A DNA stretch of 64,000 bases from Otis tarda (taxonomy: Eukaryota > Chordata > Aves > Otidiformes > Otididae), in NCBI GenBank assembly GCA_026413225.1, contig CM048552.1, positions 212,487,553 through 212,551,552 of the forward strand, written 5' to 3'. The notes under the pieces are model-generated. The model was not told where the DNA came from. It saw nothing but the letters and a program-made list of their open reading frames with translations, and did no database searches. Within the stretch, counting starts at the first letter, position 1. Each line of letters starts with the position of its first letter. The translations under genes and the position numbers were made by a program. Positions 55,060 through 64,000 of this stretch are shown piece by piece.

Positions 55060-55546
55060 GTCATAGAATGGTTTGGGTTGGAAGAGACCTTCAAAGCCCA
55101 TCCAGTCCAACCCCCCTGCAAGGAGCAGGGACATCTCCAACCAGATCAGGTTGCTCAGAGCCCCGGCCAACCTGGCCTGGAATGTTTCCAGGGATGGGGC
55201 ATCCACCACCTCTCTGGGCAACCTGGGACAGTGCTCCACCACCCTCATTGTAAAAAATATATATATTTTTTTTTTCTAGTGTCTAATCTAAATCTACTTT
55301 CCTCTATTTTAAAACCATTACCCCTCATCCTGTCACAGCAGACCCTACTGGAGAGTTTCTTCCCACCTTTCCTGCAGCCCCCTTTAGGCACTGGGAGCCG
55401 CTCTCAGGTCTCCCCGGAGCCTCCTCTTCTCCAGGCTGAACAGCCCCAGCTCTCTCAGCCTGTGCTTACAGGAGAGGTGCTCCAGCCCTCTGATCATCCT
55501 CGTGGCCATCCTCTGGACCCTCTCCAACTGGTCCATGTCCTTACAA
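55060..55546 (-). mobile_element. CR1 LINE 3' fragment in RSF1 intron 1
   Basis: 3' end at left (TCATAGAATGGTTTGGG). An AT repeat and T run at about 55256-55276 interrupt it. Truncated near the TGGTCCATGTCCTTAC segment. Antisense to RSF1. Confidence 0.93.
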
Positions 55547-56867
55547 TCATCTTACGATCCTACATAGAAGGCAGGAAAACACTGTACTTCTGGGAAGACA
55601 AGCAGTTCAGTCTTGTTCCAGTAACACTGCCCATCTCAAACAGATAAAAATGCCGCATGAAACAGAAAAATGGAACTTGGTCGGGATGCCATTCTCCAGG
55701 CACAAATGATCCATGGCAGGACATCTGAGGGCCCCTGGCAAAGGTCAGCCCTCCCAGCCCGCAAGTTCTGGTGGAGCGTGTGCCTCTGTCGAGGAAGGGC
55801 GGTATGCTTTTGGTAGGCGGCTTTGTTGAATTCCAGTGCACTTTAGAGCGTGCAGAACCTGAGGGTAAACTTCTGGTACCACTTCCAAGTCACAATCTTA
55901 AGGCTTATTTCAGGCCAAGCGTGTAAGATCTGGGAATGCTCGTGAAACTTTTCTGGCCAGTGCGAGATGACGTTTACTGAAAGAAGCCGCAAGGGCTGTA
56001 TTGTGGTATATCTGTATCGGAGAACTTAAACATCGGTGAGTTGTGTGTGACACCGTCATCACATATAAGCTAGAAGTTATGTTTTGTCTAGCAGTCCATC
56101 AGTGCTGTACCTTGTCCTTGTCCCTGGCCAACTTCAGAGGTCTACAGAGCTGTAAGAGTGTCTCAGAATGCTCTCCCTCCATCCATGCTTGTTGCTCAGG
56201 GGCTTCCCGAGTTTTCTACGCCTTCTGTGGATGCAGCTTTTTTCTCATCTTTGGGATTACTTCAAGCTGATATTGTCTAGTGTAAGAACAGTTAGCAGAT
56301 AGGTGTGTGAAATTATTAGTGCCCCCTGCCTGGTATGCACGCTTCTGAGCCCAGCCCAAAGCTCACCTTTAGGCTGGCTTGTTTATGGCCTGTACTAAAC
56401 TCAGAAGCTCATGGGAACTCCTGGAAAACTGATCGTATTGTCGATATAAAGATTAAAACAGAATAACTATTTGTGGTGTTTGTAGCTGATAGACTGTGTC
56501 CCTCAGGCAGAACCCTGGTAGATTTGGGACAGGGGGAAGAGAACCTACCTAGTGAGTTGATAAAATTTATCCTACGGGAGGCAGAAGACAATGGCAGGAA
56601 GACTTCTTTTGTGTGGGGTGAAGGAGAGGACATGAGCTACTGAAGGACCGAACTGGGAAGAAGGGGCAGTTCTTCGAAAGTATCCATTTTAATATCAAGA
56701 TCTCTCTTGGCCTTACAACACTTCTTAGCGGTAGAGCTGCATTCCTCCAGGTTTATGGTGGCTGGAGTTGATGGAGATATTCAGGACTTCATGTGTACCT
56801 GTAGTTGAGACAAGTGTTCTCTGGTATCCTCAGAGGACAACCTTGGCTGTGCTCCTCTGGGAGGCAA

Positions 56868-56913
56868 TGCAGATGTGTGAAGGTGAGAGATGCAGATGTG
56901 TGAAGGCGAGAGA
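56868..56913. repeat. 23-bp tandem duplication
   Basis: Two adjacent 23-bp copies of TGCAGATGTGTGAAGG(T/C)GAG plus AGA, with one mismatch. Located in RSF1 intron 1. Confidence 0.85.
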
Positions 56914-59900
56914 GCTGAAGTAGCGTTCCAGAAGTATCTTCTGAGGCAGACAGTCTGCACTGGGACTGCAAGGTGCAGTTACCAGTTCGTTACCTTTATA
57001 CGGAGCACCCTCTCTTCAGCGTTCCCTACTTGGGCACTGGTGTTGGAGCAGGATAGTGCACTGGTGGCTTTAGCTGTAGAGTTCACTAAAATCATCTGGT
57101 TGGTTCCAAATGTTAAAATAATTGAGAAATAATAAAACTCATCCAAAGGTTTGTATGTTTTGGTTTTTTTTTTTTTCCCTCCAGCCTTGCAATAAGAGCG
57201 TAGTTTGTTCCAGCTGTTAACACAGAGGATCTTTCCATCCTATTTCATTACCATTTCTCCTCTTTCCCTCTCCCTCTCTCCCCTTCTCCCCAAATCAATC
57301 CTTTGCTTCAGTTGTTCTACAAAGCTCGACAAACATTTTAGCATTAACAAGTACTTCTTAGTAGCCTCTGGCATTTGTCAGTCTCTCACATATGCAACTT
57401 GCCATCAGCCTGATACAGTTATTTGTCTTCCCCAAGAGCAAAACAAAGCTCGTAAAGCTCGAGCAGTGGAGAATTTCTCAGAACTGCAGTAGAAATTGTG
57501 ACCCTGTTGATGTCCGTAATGGTCTGGGGAAAACAAACAATTTCTCAAAGTGAAGGAAGCCTATTTCTAAAGATCTCTGTATTTCAGCAGCTGTGCTTTA
57601 GTATTAGATTTCTTTCCATTATGGTCATTTAGATCTTGTAGTACCTTGGAGAAAAGCGCTGCTTACCCTTCAACTCGCGGGCTTGATGGATGTTTGAAGA
57701 ACAGGTAACAAGCAAGTTGTGCCTCACCAGTCCGAGCCTTGCTAAATCCCTTTTTCCGAGAAAATGGTGGTTATCAGCGTGAAGCTCTGCAGCTTTTTTT
57801 TGTTTGGCTCAGCTTTTTTGTTTTGGCTTTTTTGTTTTTCTATCTTAACAGCAGTTCTGGTTGGTAAACTCCTGAACCAGTAGTGTGCTGAATGCAGTCA
57901 GTTGTTTAAGTTTGTGTGCAAGTAATCACTTGATTTTCTTCTCCACTCAGTGTCCCTTTGGTACAGCCCTGGCTATTTTCCAGCTCATCTACAGCTATGT
58001 AGTAGCACAAGTGCCAGGGCATGTTCATTGCCTTTTAGTATTAATGACTGCCAACATTATAATGGTTTCCTCTTGAGAACAAACTGCGATGGTTCACAAA
58101 AGCCGTATTAATTAGTGGATGATAGAAGTGTGGAAATTTTAGTTTGATCCCAGAGCTTGCAGTGTGCTATTCTTGTAGCGCAAGAAAGCATCCAAGGTGG
58201 GGAGCTGCTTGGCAGGATGCTGCTCTATTGAGTGTCTACCCAGAAAGTTTCACCTTTATTTGAAAAACGCAAAACAAAACAAAAAACCCAAAACACCCAC
58301 AAAACCAAAAAAAACAACCCCCCAAAACCAGTATTGCCTGGAGATGTTAGCTGAAATGGAATCAGCTTAAGCTGGGCCTGAAGTGGCCGTGTGAACCCCC
58401 TGCTTTGCGAAAAGATAAGTCCAGTAAGTGGCCGATCTATCCCTTGAAATGCATATTTAAGCTTAGACAAATTCTGCAGCAAACGGTGTTAGCTCACCTC
58501 CTAAATAGTATGTTAGCAATCTAGACGAAGGTTAAGAAAAGTTAGCAGAAGGTAAGAAAAAAATGATAGAATAACAAGGGAGCTTTTGGAAGACCAAACC
58601 TTTATAAGCAGGGAGACCAGAAAGACTACTCATAAGTCCAGGAATAAAAATATTGACCGTGTCCTAGATGCAGCATGCTTGCAAAACTAGTAGAGATCTC
58701 AAAATGCATGTTTGTCAGACCAATGGGAGTAGGATGGTGAAGATAAGCGTAAGGGCTAAATGTCCAAGGTTTTTATGCCAAGTACAAGTTGTTTGAAGGG
58801 TAGAAATCTAACTCTGGTAAAGTTAGCAGTAGAAACGCTTTTCTACGCTGGCAGTAGAAAGAAGGAAGCTAAAAAGTCCAAGGTGGATTTGGAGAGCATA
58901 CGGACAGAGAAGTCTTACATAAAAAGAAAAAAAATATGGGAAACATGGGTGTCTAAAAAACCATCAGCTACAATATAAGGATTAAAATAAGTACATTGCT
59001 GAAAACTTTAATAACTTCTTTGCATAAGGTGTCGTTGTTAGGCTCATTTGTGCTATCTCTATTCTAGTTATGCTGCCTTTCTGGCCATAAAGTTGAAATA
59101 TGATAAAACTGACGTGTTAGGAAATGATGTACTGGAACACGGCATTACTGCAAAATTATTATTGAGTTGCCAGGCTTAGATACTCATTCGGCTTTCTGAA
59201 AAAGTTAGAAATACAGCTGGTAAAAATATACAAACCTGTATTAGAGTACAGAAGTGGAAAACAGAGCGGCTAGCACATTATAAAGAGTCTAATAAAGATT
59301 TAAGGAATCAAAAGCAAGCAGCTTTTACATCAGATTTCAATAAACCTTGTAATTTCATAGGTCTGATAGTTGTATTAGTTATTCTCCAAAGAAAAATATT
59401 CTGCTGTTGTCTTTTGAAAGCATGGATTGTTTTTTTCAAGCATGGATGGAGGGATCACGCTTGACAGATACTTACGTGGAGATGCAAAATCTTTCAAGGA
59501 GGTCACTGATTAAAATGGTTGACTTGTGTTCCACAGCAACCTTAACTTGATACTACCAAAATAGTAACTCTCGTGCCCAGCCCTTTCTTTGACGTTATTC
59601 TTTGTGGCAGGAAGAATCAGGTGAGCCATGGAGTGTGTTTTTAGCCATCGCAGTCTACAGCCCAACATGTTAATGCAAACTGATGTTGCCAGTGGTCTGT
59701 GTTCACGCTGTCAGTTGAAAGTTAGGACTGGCTGAGGAGTGGATTTGCTTCGTGTTCATCCCTGGCAGAGGGTTAGAGGAGCGTTGAGGAATGTGTCGCT
59801 CAGCCGTCCAGCTAAGTCAACCGCTGAATGTGGGTCGGCGTCCAAAATGGTCATCGGTTGAGAGGTAAAGCATCAACATAAACTTTAAACTGATTAACCA

Positions 59901-62311
59901 AGAGGAAGTTGGTTAGAAGAGATTTTTTTTTTGTTTGGGTTTTTTTTTTTTTTGGTCATTGTATTATGAGTAAAGTAGAATTCCTTAGTTTTTCTTTATA
60001 GCATGGGCAATTAGTCTTATTTGCCAAGAAAACAGGAAAGAGATGAGTTGTTTAAAAAAAGATCAAGGTGAAAGCTGGCTAATCCAGGCTAAGGGGAGAA
60101 ACTGCTGTGGTTAAAATAGTGTTGTGAATTGACAACAAAACTGCAGATGTAACAGATTTATAAGTATGCATTAAAAGGGAAACTGTTTATGATGAATACA
60201 TCCCAGCATATTTAAAATTAGCTGTTAGCTCAACCAAATATTCTAGGTTGTATTGTGATAGGTCAGAGGAAAGCACCTCTATTATTTAAAATTAACCAAA
60301 TACCAGATAGCAGGAAGAATGGGCTGAGAATCGTATGTAAAACTTGGAGAGTATTTTATTTTGGGTGTAGGTGTGTGTGCATCCCAGTTTGTTGATTGTT
60401 TGATGTCTTCATCTTGATTTTAGTGCTCAGTTGTAACTGGTCTGTCTTGCAAGATAGTGCAGACAGATCAGTAGACTGAGGGCTGGATGAAAGTTTCCAG
60501 ACAAAAAAAAAAAGTTTTATGAAAGGGTACTATTAACTTCAGAGGAGATTTTTAAAAGAATATGAAGCAAGGCTTGTAGAGGTTTGCATTCCTTTTATAT
60601 TGTAAACCCAGAAAAATGGTGTACTGAATGAAATTTAAAAGTAATTCAGATTTAAATGCCTTTCATGTGTTCTGTAATGACAGTTGATTGCTACAAATTA
60701 TTACTGAGGCCAGAGCTCAAAAAGATTTAGGTACTAATGCATATTGAGTTGTAGTGAAAATATTTTAAAATAAAAGTAAAAGCATGAAGTTTCTTGCTTC
60801 TACGTTAAGCCAGGCTGTAACTAAAAAGAGGATTTAAAGATAACTTGGCAACAGGTAATTTCATACGAGTGCTCTGGGGTTTCGTCACGTGTATTTTCTG
60901 CTGCCAGGGTTTGCTCTCCTTTCCTCCTACCTGTTTTGTGCCATGCAAGAAGGGAAGGATCTTCTGATGTCACAAGTTTTGTGCTGTTCAGATCCGGTTG
61001 AGTTTTCAGGAAGCCAGTTCACGGGGAAGATCCAAGTGTGCGTTGTATTTCGACACTTTTTTTTTTCTGCCTGCAACACCAGCTACCAGGCTCTTCCCTG
61101 ATCCTGATAGCATCTGTGATGGTTGTTCAGGTTGGAGAGTTTCTGTCTCGAGCAGGAGTTTTGAGTGATGGCATTATGCAAATGTTAGCTAGAAACTCAC
61201 TGTCCCTTCAGGCTGTTATATTCATCTTCCGTTCTAGCTCAGATCAAAAGTTGTGTAAAAGGTGACTGGCGGCAACCGAGCCTGAGTTACGGACAGGTGA
61301 CACTGCTGCCGGTTTGGCAAACTGGTCTGTGGCTTTGAGCCTGCCTAGACACACAGTAAAGCTGACCCCAAAGGTGTAATGGTCTTGGCTACGTCTGTGG
61401 AGCTGCAACAGCCCCAAAGTTATAAGTTTCTTGCAATTAAGAATTATGTTAACGGAGGTAGATATTTCTGTAGTGTTAGCAAGTCAAAACATGAGTATGT
61501 TTCAAGGAATGAAACTTCTGTGAATCCTCACTTTGTATGAGATTCGAATACCAACTCCTGTGAGGACTTAAGTGGTTTGCTTTTTGTTTAAGTCCTTATT
61601 TTAGACCTTATCTTGAGAAGGTTGGTCAAAAACCACACCACGTTTTAATGTACTTCTAGCACTTTGTCAGGCAATTGTCTTGGACAGTTCTGCTTCTTAA
61701 ATGTCTACTCTTACTTGCTTCCTGGGTTTCTTAGGAAATAATGGAAAAAAAAAGTTGCTACTAGCTGTGAAATAATTTAAAAGAAGCCTCAAATTCTTTC
61801 CTAATTGGATTACACTTGTAAAATTTTAGGCTTGTGATCATGAATTCATCTGTAGAATTTCTTTCATCCAGCCATGTGGCTGCCTGCTTTCACAGGGCTC
61901 TTCGTCAGCTGCTAGAAACATTGCTCTCTTACTACTGTTTTGCCCAAATGTAGTACGTCTCTTTCTGAATATCTTGTATTTAAAAAAAAAAAATATTTTA
62001 AATTTTCGCTTGCCCTGCTGATAAATTAATGAACTGACATTACCTTAGAGAACAACCAACGTGCAGTTACTTATTTCCGACAGATGGGGAAGCGTGTTCT
62101 GCATCGCAGGATGACTTGTGTTGGCTTCACTTTCAAAGTTTGCTCATGCTGATTCTTAAAGAACACTCGTGCTCACATAAGGCTGCTGTGTGTAAAATAC
62201 AAAATGCTTACTGAGTGGTACTCAATTTTTCTACACCAGTTAGTCACTGGTGAATGTTCTGCAAAATATAGTGTACATCTTTGTAGCATGGTTACATTCT
62301 TCCACTTCTTT

Positions 62312-63079
62312 AGAATCATAGAATGGTTTGGGTTGAAAGGGACCTTTAAAGCCCACCCAGTCCAACCCCCCTGCAAGGAGCAGGGAAATCTCCAACCACA
62401 TCAGGTTGCTCAGAGCCCCGGCCAACCTGGCCTGGAATGTTTCCAGGGATGGGGCATCCACCACCTCTCTGGGCAATCTGGGCCACTGTTCTACAACCCT
62501 CATATAAAAAAAAAAAATTTTCCGGGTACCTAATCTAAATCTACCCACCTCTATTTTGAAACCATGCCCCCTTGTCCTGTCACACCAGGCCCTGCTGAAG
62601 AGTCTCTCCCCACCTTTCCTGCAGCCCCCTTTGGGCACTGGGAGCTGCTCTCAGCTCTCCCCGGAGCCTCCTCTTCTCCAGGCTGAACAGCCCCAGCTCT
62701 CTCAGCCTGGCCTCACAGCAGAGCTGCTCCAGCCCTCTCAGCATCTGCGTGGCCTCCTCTGGACCCACTCCAACTGGTCCACGTCCTTCTGATGCTGGGG
62801 GCTCCAGAGCTGGACACAGCGCTGCAGGTGGGGTCTCACCAGAGCGGAGCAGAGGGGTAGAATCTCCTCCCTCGCCCTGCTGCCCACGCTCCTCTTGATG
62901 CAGCTCAGGATGCGGTTGGCCTTCTGGGCCTCAAGGGCACATTGCCTGCTGATGTTAAACTCATCCACCAGCACTCCCAAGTCCTTCTCCTCAGGGCTGC
63001 TCTCCATCCATTCTCTGCCCAGCTTATATTTGTTCCTGTGATTGCCGTGACCCATGCGCAAGACCTTGCACTTGGCCTG
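62312..63079 (-). mobile_element. CR1 LINE fragment in RSF1 intron 1
   Basis: 3' end at left (AGAATCATAGAATGGTTTGG). Minus-strand frame near 62738-63061 reads YKLGREWMESSPEEKDLGVL and [20 protein letters not shown]. Truncated at TTGCACTTGGCC, where GT-rich sequence begins. Confidence 0.94.
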
Positions 63080-64000
63080 TTATTTTGTTGTGGGTTTTTT
63101 TGTTTGGTTGGTTGGTTTTTTTTGTTTGTTTTTTTTTTTTTTTACAGGACCCTGAAGGATCCTGTAAGCTAAAAATAGTTGTGGGGTTTTTTGTTTTTTG
63201 GTGGTTTTTTTGTTTTGTTTTTTGTTTGTTTTTTTTAATTGAGAGACCTAAGTTTGCAAGACTAGATTTTCAAGAAAAGATGGCTGCGCTATTTGACAGT
63301 TACAGAGAAACTGCCAAGAAACGTTCACCTGTTGATGCTGTTCGGTAAAGGTGTTGTGTCAATGAAAGGTGAAATGGTAAATCCCAGAGTATAAATGAGA
63401 CTTATTTGAAGTGCAGGTAGGATAGGATCACCAGTGATTAGAGAAAAAAAAATACTCTATTTTGAAGGCTGAACTCAAAAAAGGGCAGAAATATCTTTGT
63501 AGTAGATCTCATCTCATATATGAAAAAGGGTAAATCTTTGAATTTTGTGTTGTTTTTTCTCCCCTTCCCCCCCGACCCCGAAGATCGCGGAATGGTAATC
63601 TCTAACCTTCATAATGAGACTTGTTTTAGAAAGTGATTTTTATTCAGCCTACTCCAATTTTTCAATATGACCTTTTTACTGAAGTGGGAGAAAGTGGTTT
63701 TACAGTCTAATCAACATCCTTCTGTTAATGCTGGAGAGAACTCTCAGACAGTACCTGACAAATTTAGCAAAATTGACACCGGAGTGGTGTTTCTAGTAAC
63801 TGAACAAAGTAAGAAATTAAAAAGCATTTAAATTTGTCCTTGTTCTCATATAATGAATTAGAAAGGGACTTGCATTCAACCTGACCTCTGACAGAACACA
63901 TTCAAAGAAGCTTGGTGCATTTCTGATGTGAATAAAGCTAGATGTAGCTGAAGCTGCCTTAACTATTGACGTGTACAACTCTGTGTTCATGTTTAGTCTT

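Larger units (their letters stand above)
48543..64000 (+). other. RSF1: RSF1 intron 1 (runs past the end of the window)
   Basis: No later RSF1 exon was found by reading for its conserved downstream sequence, so this 15.4-kb stretch is most likely the large first intron. The first 1 kb is C- and pyrimidine-rich, then AT-rich. It holds CR1 copies at 55060-55546 and 62312-63079, a 23-bp tandem duplication at 56868-56913, an A/C-rich low-complexity run near 58265-58325, GT/T-rich runs at 63080-63240, and an exon-like segment at 63244-63344. Confidence 0.7.

Noticed and set aside
58265-58325. A/C-rich run resembling a satellite
   Set aside because: Irregular AAAAC/CCC mixtures without a fixed unit; low-complexity sequence only.
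58760-58978. 72-codon Lys-rich frame in RSF1 intron 1
   Set aside because: A-rich sequence gives Lys-rich frames by chance. I compared it with RSF1's conserved N-terminal region and saw no match.
48543-64000. Search for RSF1 exon 2 in this window
   Set aside because: I read for the conserved sequence that follows exon 1 in vertebrates and did not find it, so the exon is taken to lie beyond the window. A reading error cannot be excluded.

Overview
The window is a piece of a bird nuclear genome. It has spliced vertebrate genes with GT-AG introns, CpG-rich promoters, and at least thirteen CR1 non-LTR retrotransposon fragments, the dominant interspersed repeat of birds. Most CR1 copies share one recognisable 3' end and so appear to belong to one subfamily. 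The gene order INTS4 - AAMDC - RSF1 matches the vertebrate block on human 11q14.1, recalled from general knowledge. I cannot name the species.

Positions 98-34350 (+ strand) hold a complete INTS4 gene (Integrator complex subunit 4). I could place all 23 coding exons with consistent phases. They sum to 2910 nt, giving 969 aa plus stop, against 963 aa recalled for human. The 3' UTR ends at an AATAAA at 34345-34350. Intron 13 (15960-17573) looks like a minor-spliceosome (U12-type) intron. Several introns carry CR1 copies, including an inverted pair around exon 12 and a same-orientation pair around exon 11.

Positions 34366-38739 are intergenic between the convergent 3' ends of INTS4 and AAMDC. 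This stretch holds a CR1 scrap and an isolated CpG-dense patch at 36525-36685. Positions 38740-47989 (- strand) hold AAMDC, with three coding exons giving 122 aa, the same length as the human protein, and a probable non-coding first exon ending at 47989.

Positions 47990-48343 are a CpG-island promoter shared head-to-head by AAMDC and RSF1, with two inverted CCAAT boxes. RSF1 (+ strand) begins at 48344. Only its first coding exon (66 codons, ending in phase 1 at 48542) was found. The remaining 15.4 kb appears to be its large first intron, with two CR1 copies and one unassigned exon-like segment near 63.2 kb.

The three genes are not an operon and do not form a known pathway. INTS4 acts in RNA 3'-end processing and transcription attenuation, RSF1 in chromatin remodelling, and AAMDC in metabolic signalling. 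I found no previously undescribed biological system. The items most worth a second look are the U12-type intron, the CR1 arrangements around INTS4 exons, the orphan CpG patch and the exon-like segment in RSF1 intron 1.
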